Notes under the pieces: model-generated
The model's database searches: none
Told to the model about the DNA's origin: nothing
What the model saw: the letters and a program-made list of their open reading frames with translations, nothing else
Shown here: one piece after another, positions 23,368 through 32,468 of the stretch
Position numbering within the stretch: position 1 is the first letter of the stretch
Layout: each line of letters begins with the position of its first letter
DNA from: Cacajao melanocephalus
Taxonomy: Eukaryota > Chordata > Mammalia > Primates > Pitheciidae
Reading direction: 5' to 3'
DNA: 64,000 nt
NCBI GenBank assembly: GCA_963573385.1
Contig: CAUYLG010070403.1
Span: forward strand, 1 to 64,000
Position numbers and translations under genes: made by a program

Positions 23368-23420
23368 CTTCTGGAGTCTTTACAGACAAAACTGATTTTT
23401 CTCTGTAAAGACTCCAGAAG
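23368..23420. repeat. Perfect 19-bp inverted repeat (hairpin)
   Basis: Left arm 23368-23386 (CTTCTGGAGTCTTTACAGA) and right arm 23402-23420 are exact reverse complements, separated by a 15-base AT-rich loop. One mismatch outside the stem is followed by two more pairs. I do not recognise it as part of a known palindromic transposon such as MADE1. Stem length suits an extruded or RNA hairpin, but no function is shown. Confidence 0.95.
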
Positions 23421-23464
23421 CCACGTAGAATTTATTTCACTTTTTTTCTCCTGGAAAATGTAAT

Positions 23465-24585
23465 GTTTTTAAAATATGATTTTATTTTGAAATATTTCAG
23501 ACATGCAAGGAGTTGCAATAATAGTACAAAGAATATTATGTAGCCTTCACTCAAATACTTCAAATGTTAATAGGTTAGCACTTTTGCTTTCCCATTCTGT
23601 CTCTCTAATTATATATAATTATCATTACTATTGACTATTGTCTAACCATTTGAGAGCAGGTTGCAGGTATGATATTTCTTTACCCCTAAATACTTCAGTG
23701 TATATGTCCTAAAAAACAAGGTGGTTTTTTTTTTTTTTACACAAACACAGTACAATTATTACAATTAGGGAGAGTTAACACTGCTACACTGTTACCTAAT
23801 CTTTAGACCTTATTCAAATCACCACTGTCCCAGCAACAGAATTTATGGCAAAAGGATCAAAGATCCAATCTAGAATCAGGCATTGCCTTGGGTCTCTTTA
23901 GTCTCTTTTAATCCTGAACTCTTATTTTTTTCTTTTGTCCTTTAGAACCTTAACATGTTTGAAGAATATAAACCAGCTGTTTTATAGAATGTCCCTTAAT
24001 TTGGGTTTGCCTAATGCTTCTTCATAACTGTTTTCAGGTTACACATATTTGGCAGGAATATCACAGAAGATACGTTGGCTCTTTCTCAGTGTATTATCAT
24101 ACTTGATGTCAATTTGTCATATTAAATCTCTTTTTTTTTTCTGATATGGTCTTGCTCTGTCACCCAGGCTGCAGTGCATTGGCATAATCATTGTTCACTG
24201 CAGTCTTGAATTCCTGGCCTCAAGCAATCCTCCTGCCTCAGCATCCCCAAGTAGCTGGGACTACAGGCATGTGCCACCACACCTGGGTAATTTTGTATTT
24301 TTCAGAGAGGAGTCTTCCTATGTTGCCCAAGCTGGTCTTGAACTCCTAGCCTCAAGTGATCCTCCCACCTCAGCCTCCCAAAGTGTTGAATTATAGACAT
24401 GAGCCATGGCACCCAGCCTAGCCTTTCCTATTCTTGATGTTATTGTTGTCTTTGCAATTAATACAAATATTGGGGGAGATACTTTTGGGACCATGTAAAT
24501 ATTGTGTTTCTCCTCAAACTTGTACCTACTAGTTTTATCTTTTAAAATATTTTAGAATTTGACCCTTCTGTAATGTTTGGCTAAA
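23465..24585 (-). mobile_element. Old L1 (L1M/ME-type) 3' region, split by AluJ
   Basis: The block TTTTGAAATATTTCAGACATG, GTTGCAATAATAGTACAAAG, CCAGCAACAGAATTTATG, GGGTCTCTTTAGTCTCTTTT, GAATGTCCCTTAATTTGGGT, GGCAGGAATATCACAGAAG and, after the Alu, TTGGGGGAGATACTTTTGGG, follows a known old L1 3' untranslated sequence. The strand is inferred from T-richness and is less sure. Confidence 0.55.
24131..24419 (-). mobile_element. AluJ, full length
   Basis: Reverse Alu: T-run, TGGTCTTGCTCTGTCACCC, CTTGAATTCCTGGCCTCAAG, CAATCCTCCTGCCTCAGC and GAGCCATGGCACCCAGCC. The phrase CCTCAAGCAATCCTCC and the high divergence mark the J class. It interrupts the old L1. Confidence 0.95.
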
Positions 24586-25423
24586 CACAACAAAGATATA
24601 CTATTAATTAAAGCTCATCTCTCTGGAAAGCCACATATAAGAAGGCTGCACTTTGTGGCACACAAGGCAACCCCCCGATAGAGCCCTAGATACCCTGAGA
24701 CCAGGCTTGCTCTTTCTGGATGTCTTAGAAGCTCACTATGTCTTTAAAGATTCCTTCCACTCCCACTGGAAAAGAAACCTTTCAAATAGTCCTCCAATCT
24801 GGAAGTTGGGACAAACTGGCACCTGGCAGCCTCCAGAGAACCTAGTCTTATGCCCTGAGAATGGAGTCTCGTGCTTTGTTTGGGGGGCTTTATCGGCAGT
24901 GCTTTTGTTTTTTCCATGTCTGTGGATCTCTTTATAATGGCTTCTCATTGTTTACACTGGAAGTCATTAACTTTCACCTCTGGCAGAAGCTGAAGCTCTG
25001 AGCCGCATCTGAATGGGAGACTAGAGTGGGTATTGGAAGGACCCCCTGCTACCACAGATCTCAGTCTCCTTATTCTTCAAAAGATCCAATGGAAATGCAA
25101 ACAGCTTGGGAAAGGTTGTACCAAAACAGAACAGACAGATACCTCTCCCTAGGAGGAACTCCTGCCCCATTTGGGAGGCTTCACACCACCACAGTCCCCG
25201 GGGTGCTGACCCGTGCTCTTTCCCTCTGACTGCCACCTGACATAATGAGCAGGACACACACCCTTGGGGTGAGCCTTTTCCTTTCAAACCCTGCTCTCAT
25301 TTACAAACAAATGAGAAAAAAAGAAAAAAGGAAGAAGAAGTTGACATTCTTTTCTGTCTGCTCACGGTCCGGTGGGGATTTTAGGCTGCCAGGTTCTGCA
25401 GTACCTGCCATCATCACTTAGAA
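24586..25423. other. Repeat-poor region, no gene seen
   Basis: Unique-looking sequence of mixed composition with overlapping antisense frames of 67-94 codons. None looks like a known protein. A purine run lies at 25312-25345. Confidence 0.5.
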
Positions 25424-25545
25424 GGATGTAGGTGACGGGGGATGGAGGCAGCAAACCACATTGCCATGTGTGTACCTATGCAACAATCCTGCATGATCTG
25501 CACATGTACTCCAGAACCTAAAGTACAATTAAAAAAAAAAAAAGT
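25424..25545 (+). mobile_element. Primate L1 3' tip
   Basis: GGCAGCAAACCACATTGCC, GTGTGTACCTATGCAACAAT, CCTGCATGATCTGCACATG, CCAGAACCTAAAGTACAATT and a 13-A tail match the last about 120 bases of primate L1. It is severely 5'-truncated. A clear target duplication is not visible. Confidence 0.8.
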
Positions 25546-25680
25546 CCAGAGCGGGAGCTGCTGAGCTCGGCCTGGGCGCCAGCAGCCTCGCCACTCCGGA
25601 AGAAGCCAAATGCATTCTCTTTTCATGTGTTTCTTAAAAAAGAAGGCTGTGATATGAATTGAAGTTCAAGGAGTAGGATT

Positions 25681-25865
25681 TAAAAAAAAAACAATGGCTT
25701 TATTGAGATATAGTTCACATACCATACTACTCATTCATTTGAAGTGTACAATTTGATGGAATTAGTATATTCACAGAGTTGTGCAATCATCACCACTGTC
25801 AATTTTAGAACACTTTCATCACTCTAAAAAGAAGCCCATACCCGTTAGCAGTGGCTCCCAAGGGG
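25681..25865 (-). mobile_element. L1ME-type 3' end
   Basis: GCTTTATTGAGATATAGTTC, ACATACCATACTACTCATTC, GAAGTGTACAATTTGATGG, TCACAGAGTTGTGCAATCAT and ATTTTAGAACACTTTCATCA match old L1 3' untranslated sequence read in reverse. Confidence 0.8.
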
Positions 25866-26224
25866 TAATTTTAAAAATGGCAGACCCTCTGTTTCTTGAA
25901 CAATAGTTGGCCATCTTTTGTTCCCTTCCTGGATTTAACTATTTAGTTGCTATCTTCCAGCTGAGCTGTGCCTGCACTGGGCTTTTGTGAGACTTAATTA
26001 ATTGATAGTAGCTATGCAGTTGAGTTTTCTTCCCTAAGACGCACTAATTTGAACTTGTGCTTAGTATATTTAATTTTAAACATCTGACTTTTTCCTTAGG
26101 GAATCATAAATGGGTCATCCTTAGGCAAATTACAGAATTATGGAAATCATCTTTTCTACAATTTACAGTTTAAGTCGCACTTTCACTTCACATAGACAAT
26201 GTTATTTTATTCTCCTAAACAACA

Positions 26225-26311
26225 GATGTAAAAATAATAATAGAAATCATTTATAAGGTGCTTATTCAGCTCTTAGAGCTCTCATATGTGTTTCCATAAT
26301 TCATCTAATCC
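26225..26311 (-). mobile_element. MIR, left half (split by LTR)
   Basis: GAAATCATTTATAAGGTGC, TTATTCAGCTCTTAGAGC and CATAATTCATCTAATCC form the reverse MIR up to the insertion site. The last five bases AATCC are repeated after the LTR at 26748-26752, where the MIR resumes with CCTCAGCCACTAGATGAGAC. Confidence 0.8.
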
Positions 26312-26747
26312 TGTTATGGTCTGAATGTGTCCCCCAGATTTCATGTTGAAACTGAATTGCCAGTGGCATAGTATAAAGAAGTGGGGCTCTGGGAGGTGAT
26401 TAAGTCACAAGACAAAGCCCTCATGGATGGAATTAGTCCCTTATAAAAGGATTTGACTACCATGGCACATGTATACTTATGTAACAAACCTGCCCATTCT
26501 GCATATGTATCTTAGAACTTAAAGTAAAATTAAAAAAAAAAAGAAAAAAATGTTTGAAGGGGCCCGTCCACTCCTTCCATCTCTTCTGCCATGTAGGGAT
26601 GCAGTGAGAAGGTCCTCACCAGACATCCAATGCTGGCACCTTGATCTTAGACTTCTCAGACTCCAGAACCGTAAGAAATAAACCTCTGTTGTCTACAAAT
26701 TATTCAGTCTCAGGTATTTTGTTATTGTAGCACAACTGGACAAGATG
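26312..26747 (+). mobile_element. MST/MLT1-type MaLR LTR inserted in MIR
   Basis: It starts TGTTATGGTCTGAATGTGTCC, contains GGGAGGTGATTAAGTCAC, CATGGATGGAATTAGTCCC, TTGATCTTAGACTTCTCAG, GTAAGAAATAAACCTCTGTT (possible poly(A) hexamer AATAAA) and ends after TTATTGTAGCACAACTGG. A perfect 5-base duplication AATCC flanks it (26307-26311 and 26748-26752). It carries an L1 tip. Confidence 0.9.
26459..26550 (+). mobile_element. Primate L1 3' tip nested in the LTR
   Basis: ACCATGGCACATGTATACTT, ATGTAACAAACCTGCCCATT and CTTAGAACTTAAAGTAAAAT plus an A-rich tail are the last about 90 bases of primate L1. The LTR reads on across it: ...AAAAGGATTTGA before and ...ATGTTTGAAGGGGCCC after, the likely imperfect target duplication. 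Confidence 0.85.
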
Positions 26748-26752
26748 AATCC

Positions 26753-26932
26753 TCAGCCACTAGATGAGACAGGTATTGTTAAAATTAACCAGAGGTGCAA
26801 AGAGGTTAAGTGACAACAAGCTGAAGGTCATAGAGCTAGTAAAAGCAGAGCTGAGATGTGAGCATATGCAATCTGATTCTAATCTGAACTCTAAGCACCA
26901 TGCTAATTGCTGCCAGTGTTTCCATTTGAGAA
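26753..26932 (-). mobile_element. MIR, right half
   Basis: Continuation of the MIR from 26311: TGAGACAGGTATTGTTAAAA, GTGCAAAGAGGTTAAGTG, AGGTCATAGAGCTAGTAAAA and ACTCTAAGCACCATGCTAAT, on the reverse strand. Confidence 0.85.
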
Positions 26933-26934
26933 GC

Positions 26935-27055
26935 AAGGACTGAGCCTTTGAGAGGTTATACATTATGAGAGGGAGCTAGTTAGGACTTAAACACTTAAAT
27001 ACAAGTATTCAGACCCCAAGCCCAATGCTATAACCAGTCAATGTGCCTCCATCAA
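26935..27055 (-). mobile_element. Second MIR, partial
   Basis: GGACTGAGCCTTTGAGAGG, GGAGCTAGTTAGGACTTAAA and CAGACCCCAAGCCCAATGC repeat the right half of the MIR unit just upstream, in the same orientation. Confidence 0.65.
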
Positions 27056-28097
27056 TTACTTATCTCAGTATCTTGCCAGATATAAAGAATTGAGTTTTTC
27101 CTCTAAGTCAAAAAGAAAAAGGAATACAAAATATTCCCTACTGAAGCTTTGTGTCATCAACTATATTGCTAGGATGACATTAGCAATGTGCAGAAAAGCT
27201 ACCTAAATATCACAAAGTTGGCTATACTTTCGGTGGGCCAGAAGTACTTTTCAAACAAATCTCCAAGGTCAATTTTCCCTTCTTTGCTTTTGCCTGTGCC
27301 TTCGTAACCTCTCTTGATTTCTCTTTCTTAATGTCTCCTATTCACAAATAAGGAATGAAGCACATGGATTTAATAACCAAGGCAGTGATTCATGTGTACT
27401 TTCATCTAATCAGAAAGAGTAGTGGCAGGCCCAATAACTCATTTTGGTTGTATATCATTTTAAAAGAGTTGACACACATGTCCTTTAGAGAGAAAATAAT
27501 AAAATTTTAAAAAGCAAAAGCCAGCACAGATCTGCCAGCTGCAATGATTGGTTACACAGAAGAGATCCATGGAATTCTGAAGTCATTTGGGTTTTGTTAA
27601 GTTTGCTGAAATAGCACCAACTGTGATCTCTACCTCTTTAAATGGTTTAATGACTTTTAGATAAGTCTTCAGAGTTAAATGGTTAAATCACCAAATGCTT
27701 CATAAAATAATTATGCAAACAATTTTCTGGCTAATTATCTAACATGAACAGAAGCACACAGCTGCTAAGATATATAATTGCTGTTTCATCAGGACTGCCT
27801 ATTGTATTTACATAATCCCTTTACTGATCTTGGTGTGGTTTGGTGGGAGGGCACTAACATAACATCTCATGAAATGAACAGGTTAAAGGCACAGCTCCTG
27901 CCCCAGCTGGTAGACAACAATAGCGACTTACTTTGATTTTTTTTTTTTTTTTTTTGAGGGAATGGATAAGGGCCTTCAGATCTTACGTACATTTGTGTGG
28001 TATATGTAAGTCTTAAATAAGTATATTTAAATTAAGTTTGAGCAGAGAAATATTTTCCCTGTTAGGTATATAATAGGCATATAAAGAAGTAAATATA
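27056..28097. other. Repeat-poor, motif-dense candidate regulatory DNA
   Basis: No named repeat apart from a T-run at about 27938-27955. Between 27440 and 27910 lie three CAGCTG E-boxes (27536-27541, 27759-27764, 27904-27909), an octamer-like ATGCAAAC (27713-27720), TAATTA (27732-27737) and TGATTGGTT near 27547. Such clustering is common in developmental enhancers but also arises by chance in AT-rich DNA. Confidence 0.4.
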
Positions 28098-28623
28098 TCA
28101 TCATTACACAGTCCACAGACTGAGCACCCTCAGTTAACCAACACCCAGAGCAAAAGCAGAATATTACCAGGACCCCAGAAGCCTCCCTTATCCTTCCTCT
28201 TAGTTTCTGTTCCCTCCAAGGGTAGTTACTGTCCTAACATCTATCAGCAGAGACTAATTTTATCAGTTTTGTGCTAAATTTTAATAAAATCATAGTGTGT
28301 GCTCTTTTGTCTAGCTGATTTAGTTCACTGTGTTTGTAAGATTCATCTATACTGTAATTTGCTTGTTCTCATTGTTGTATAGCATCCCACTGTGTAAACA
28401 TACTACCCCAATTTATCTATCATTTAATATTGATGGTGGATAGTTTCCAGTTTGGTGATATTATGAATAAAACTGCTGTGAATAATGTTGTGTTGTTGTT
28501 CTCTTGGTGAACATATGAGCACATTTCACTCGGGTCTCTACCTAGGAGTGGGATTGCTGTCTTATGGGGTGCTCATATCTTCAGCTGTGTTAGATACTAC
28601 CCAACACTTTTCCTGAAAGGTTG
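28098..28623 (-). mobile_element. L1ME-type 3' part, split by ERV1 LTR
   Basis: GTTACTGTCCTAACATCTAT, ATAAAATCATAGTGTGTGC, GTTGTATAGCATCCCACTGT, GATAGTTTCCAGTTTGGTG, ATTATGAATAAAACTGCTG and CCTAGGAGTGGGATTGCTG follow old L1 3' sequence in reverse. After the LTR it resumes briefly as TACCAACTTGCACACCTACC (29254-29278). Confidence 0.85.
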
Positions 28624-28966
28624 TGAGGTACTGTGTTAAAGGAAAAAAATCTATCTTCCTGGGTTCACAAGGGACGTGGTTTCAAAGGCAAGAACTCCCA
28701 GCGCCATGCCTCCATCCACCTCCCCATCCGGGAACCTAGAGTTACTTGTCTAACTTTCCCGCGTGAGCTAGGGAAAATTTCAGGTGTGCGCCTTTGTTTA
28801 AAAAAGCCCGTAAAAAGCTCTGGGAGGAAGGGCTTCTGTTCTGGGCCGGATAACCAATCCCACATCAGAGTGGAAGATCAATCACTCCAGAGGAAGTTTG
28901 AAAGAACTCCTCTCATTGAACAAAAACGTTAACTGGGCGGAAATAACTTAAAACACTACTGGCCTT

Positions 28967-29099
28967 TACCTGTGCGAGTCCGTCTCTGACATCCCTTCCC
29001 ACAACAACGTGGGAGCTGTTTTTTCCTCTCTACCTGTGCGGATATCCCCTTCAGATTCCCCTCCCACGGCAGCGTGGGAGCGCGCTCTCTCTGTCTCTC
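28967..29099 (+). repeat. Tandem 64-bp units with dyads inside the LTR
   Basis: Two units beginning TACCTGTGCG at 28967 and 29031. Each contains a perfect 5-base dyad, CCCAC-N6-GTGGG (about 28998-29013 and 29063-29078). The second unit runs into CTCTCTCTGTCTCTC and the AATAAA signal. The array therefore sits in the transcribed end region of the LTR. Confidence 0.8.
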
Positions 29100-29105
29100 A
29101 ATAAA
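29100..29105 (+). promoter_or_regulatory. LTR polyadenylation signal AATAAA
   Basis: Canonical hexamer about 145 bases before the LTR 3' end, followed by TCGCTTTCTGC and a TTTGGGTT stretch. It is placed as expected for the R region of an ERV1 LTR. Activity today is unknown. Confidence 0.65.
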
Positions 29106-29278
29106 TCGCTTTCTGCTAAACTCTTTGGGTTCGCTATTTATGTGAACTGCAAGCTCACCACGCCAGGGCCCCTTCCCCATTCCTGAGGCAAAGAGAGGCC
29201 AAGAACCTTGGGCACATCAAATCGGGGAGGGAGCTGCGACCCGGTTACAGTTGTACCAACTTGCACACCTACCACCAT

Positions 29279-29749
29279 TAGGGGAAAGCTGGGATGAATG
29301 TTTTGAAGAATTCGAAATGATGAATGCTAAATTCTAAAGGGCAGTGCAGAGTAAGGAGAAGAGTGGACAGTAAGTCTAATGGGAATGACCCCAACGATGT
29401 GGCCTAGTAAATAAAGAAAAGGATCAGAGACAGCAGCCTGATGAAGGGAGCAGTCACAATTAAAGATCATTTAGTGGGTAGGAGAAGCCTCCTTGGATAT
29501 TTATTGCCCACTCTGTGTTCCTCTGCAGCTCTGATACATGCACTCACAGCATGCATCCCAGAAAACAACCCCAGGTGGATTCTCTCTTTCATCTTTAGTC
29601 CAAGTGGAGCATGCTCAAGGCTTTCCAGGTCTGAGGTAGCAGTTGGAGCCTTGGGGATGCCCTGCTTCTTAATATATGGCTGCCCTTGCTGGGGCATACA
29701 AATTCTTATACACTCTTACTGGTGTCTAGCAGCTCTGAGGCAAGGGTAC
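29279..29749. other. No gene or recognised repeat
   Basis: Unique-looking. The 128-codon plus-strand frame at 29441-29827 ends inside the next LTR and is not convincing. The last five bases, GGTAC, form the left target duplication of that LTR. Confidence 0.5.
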
Positions 29750-30106
29750 TGTAGACTAAATGTTTGTGTCTCCCAAAATTCATACATTGAAATCCTAAAT
29801 CCACCATGTGATGGTATAAGGAGGTAAGGCCTTTGGTAGGTAATTGGGTCATGAGGGTGGAGTCTTCATGAATGGGATTAGTGCCCTTATAAAAGAGACC
29901 CCAAAGAGCCCTCTGTATCCTCCACTGCATGAGGACACAGTAAGGAGACAGTGATCTACAGATCAGGAAATAGGCCCTCACCAGAACTCCACCCTACTAG
30001 AACTCTGAGCTTAGACTTCCAGCCTCCAGACTGTGAGAAATAAATTTCTATTGCTTAAAAGCCACCCAGTCTATGCTACTTTGTTATAGGAGTCCAAACT
30101 AACTAA
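29750..30106 (+). mobile_element. MaLR LTR (MLT1/MST-type), solo
   Basis: It starts TGTAGACTAAATGTTTGTG and includes CATGTGATGGTATAAGGAGG, GGTAATTGGGTCATGAGGG, GATTAGTGCCCTTATAAAAG, GAGACCCCAAAGAGCCC, ACTTCCAGCCTCCAGACTG and GAAATAAATTTCTATTGC. Flanking 5-mers GGTAC (29745-29749) and GGTGC (30107-30111) match at 4 of 5. Confidence 0.9.
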
Positions 30107-30164
30107 GGTGCAGGGGAATGGAGAATGTAAGAGCAGACAAAGAGAAACTAGAGAGAAGAAAATG

Positions 30165-30350
30165 AAACAGCTAGCTGGTTGTACAACTTTAAGCAAATCA
30201 TTAAAATTTTCTCAACAGCTTTGGCTTCCTCAGTTGCAAAAAATGAAGGCAAAAATACTTAACTCCCTAGGTTTACTTGATAATTATATGAATTAAAAGA
30301 ATATATATGGAAATGCTCTGCCAACTTTAAAAAGTAAACACTGGTTATCT
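30165..30350 (+). mobile_element. MIR (SINE), divergent
   Basis: GCTAGCTGGTTGTACAACTT, TAAGCAAATCATTAAAATTT, TTGGCTTCCTCAGTTGCAA, ATGAAGGCAAAAATACTTAA and ATTATATGAATTAAAAGAAT follow MIR blocks in forward order. Confidence 0.65.
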
Positions 30351-30659
30351 TTTCAGTGTGGCATTTTTATTAATAGTCAAACTGTCACCTTAAAGTATAA
30401 ATGTATCTCTAAGAAGTGGTATTAGTTTCATTTTTGTATTCAAATTATAACATCTGCAGTAATAGACTAAGAAATAATCCGTGTCAGTAATGTTAACAGG
30501 ACTAACATTTAAGATGTCTGAAATTATGATTACCCAGGATTCATTTCTTGACCCATCTAGATCTCCATCCAGACTCATGTCCATTAATTAATTAATTTAG
30601 CAAATATATTTTTTGAATACTTTTTTTTTGTTTTAGAGCAATTCTTGTCAGAAGTTTTT

Positions 30660-30808
30660 AAGAAGATTCAAAGATAGACTTCAAGTGATCTCTGAACCTC
30701 CTGATTTTGTATGGATGGAGATATGTAGGTGGCTTTGGCTATCAGATTCTCACAGGACTCTGCAAAACCCCTTCTTTAAAAAAAAGGTTAAGAAGCACTG
30801 CTTAGGAA
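30660..30808 (+). mobile_element. hAT-type MER DNA transposon fragment
   Basis: CAAGTGATCTCTGAACCTCC, TATCAGATTCTCACAGGACT and the end AAAAGGTTAAGAAGCACTGC match a Charlie-like non-autonomous element whose terminal motif is GGTTAAGAACCACTG. The left end is not clear. Confidence 0.5.
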
Positions 30809-30869
30809 TGTGCGGAATAAAAGAATATAAAAACTTCATGAAATAATTTGGGATTGCCCATGTAGAAAA

Positions 30870-31458
30870 CTGCAAGTTAAACTGAAAACAGACTTTATAT
30901 TATCAACGACGGATGTCATTAGATGACAAAATATTATTGTCAAAATGCTTAGGGAAAATAGGTATTAACTTAGAATAATATACCATGCTAGATTACTGTT
31001 CTAAGGTGGGGTGAAATAAAGAGACATTTTCAGAGAAACAAAGGTTGAGAGAATTTATCAACTTGAGAGCCTCACCAAAAGAACTCATATACTTGAGGAA
31101 ATAGGAAATTTAATCCCAAAATACAAAGTGGGGTGCAAGAAGGAATGATAGTGAACAAAGAAATTTTTAAACATGTTTATAACTCTAGGAAGCACTGTTC
31201 ATTTGTTTGTTTGTTTTAAAGAAGATCAGTTAAGGGGTTGTTTAAATAACAAGTAACTAAAATGCTAGATGGCAACAGTAGGAACAAAGGGATGAGGAGA
31301 GACTGAAATTATAAAGTCCAAGTTCATTTTATTATTTAGGAGGAAAATAGACTTAGGTTTACTTTAGACTTTAAGCAAGTATGCTTTCCAAAATTTGAGA
31401 GTGACTCTCAAAGAATAGGGGGAAATGTAGGGTTTCTTTTACATGACAAAAAAAGATT
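30870..31458 (+). mobile_element. Old L1 (L1M), inter-ORF segment, copy 1
   Basis: GGTGGGGTGAAATAAAGAGA, CATTTTCAGAGAAACAAAGG, TTGAGAGAATTTATCAACTT and the later TGGCAACAGTAGGAAC resemble the end of ORF1 and the inter-ORF spacer of old L1s. Its continuation with ORF2-like sequence is at 32469 onward, beyond the inserted younger L1. Frames are broken. Confidence 0.6.
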
Positions 31459-32468
31459 AAAGAACACTAGGTTGCTCTACTTTTGCACCGCAAAAGAACA
31501 TATCAACAGAGTAAACAGACAACCTACAGAATAGGAGAAAATATTTGCAAACTATGCATCTGATGAAGGTCTAATATCCAGTATCTACAAGGAACTTAAA
31601 TTTACAAGGAAAAAAAACCACAAACAACCCCATTAAAAAGTGGTCAAAGGACATGAACAGACACTTTTCAAAAGAAGACATAAATGTGGCTAAGAAGCAT
31701 ATGAAGAAAAAAAGCTGAGTATTACTGACTGTTAGAGAAATGCAAATCAAAACCATAATGAGATACTATCTCACACCAGTCAGAATGGCTATCATTAAAA
31801 AGTCAAAAAATAACAGATGCTGGCAAGGTTGTGGAGAAAAAAGAACACTTATATGCTGTTGGTGGGAGGGTAAATTAGTTCAACCATTGTGGAAAGCAGT
31901 ATGCTGAATCCTAAAAGAGCTGAACCCAGAAATCCCATTACTGAGTAAAATCCCAAAGGAATATAAATTGTTCTATCATAAGGACACATGCACACAAATG
32001 TTCACTGCAGCACCATTCACAATAGCAAAGACATGGAATCATCCTAGTGCCCATCAATGGCAGACTGGATAAAGAAAATGTGGCACATATACACTGTGGA
32101 ATATTGTGCAGTCATAAAAGAGAACAAGTTCATGTTGTCCTTTGCAGGAACATGGATGGAGCTGGAGGTCATTATCCTTAGCAAACTAATGCAGAAACAG
32201 AAAACCAATACTGCATGTTCTCACTTATAAGTGGAGCTGAATTACGAAAACACATGGACACATTGGTGGGAGCAACACACACTGAGGCCTGTCAGGGGGA
32301 TGGAGAGGATCAGAAAAAATAACTATTAGGTACTAGGCTTAGTACCTGGATGATGAAATAATCTGTACAATAAATCCTGGTGACATGAGTTAACCTATAT
32401 AACAAACCTACACATGTACCCCTGAACCTAAAAGTTTTTTTAAAAAGAAAGAACACTAGATTGTTCTA
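31459..32468 (+). mobile_element. Primate L1 3' end (about 970 bp) with 21-bp target duplication
   Basis: The end of ORF2 and the 3' untranslated region: ATATTTGCAAACTATGCATC, CACTTTTCAAAAGAAGACAT, GAATGGCTATCATTAAAAAG, GACTGGATAAAGAAAATGTG, GTTCTCACTTATAAGTGGAG and ACACATGTACCCCTGAACC. 5'-truncated at about 31480. Direct repeats 31459-31479 and 32448-32468 (AAAGAACACTAG.TTG.TCTA) match at 19 of 21, proving insertion by target-primed reverse transcription into the old L1. ORF2 is not intact. Confidence 0.95.

Larger units (their letters stand above)
28624..29249 (+). mobile_element. Solo ERV1 LTR (626 bp) with 4-bp target duplication
   Basis: A retroviral LTR that begins TGAGGTACTG and ends CGGTTACA, flanked by GTTG on both sides (28620-28623, 29250-29253). 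Removing it restores an uninterrupted L1 (AAAGGTTG + TACCAACTTGC). A TTTAAAA TATA-like box lies near 28797 and AATAAA at 29100-29105. No internal retroviral sequence is attached, so it is the product of LTR-LTR recombination. The 99-codon frame at 28633-28932 is not coding. I cannot name the family. Confidence 0.88.

Noticed and set aside
23098..23463. 121-codon ORF covering the hairpin
   Set aside because: No recognisable domain; the inverted repeat lies inside it by position only. Coding potential would need cross-species evidence.
28633..28932. 99-codon ORF in the ERV1 LTR
   Set aside because: LTRs of this group do not encode protein; the frame starts and ends within the U3-like part by chance.
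29441..29827. 128-codon plus-strand ORF
   Set aside because: It runs into the MaLR LTR at 29750 and shows no recognisable domain, so the length appears accidental.
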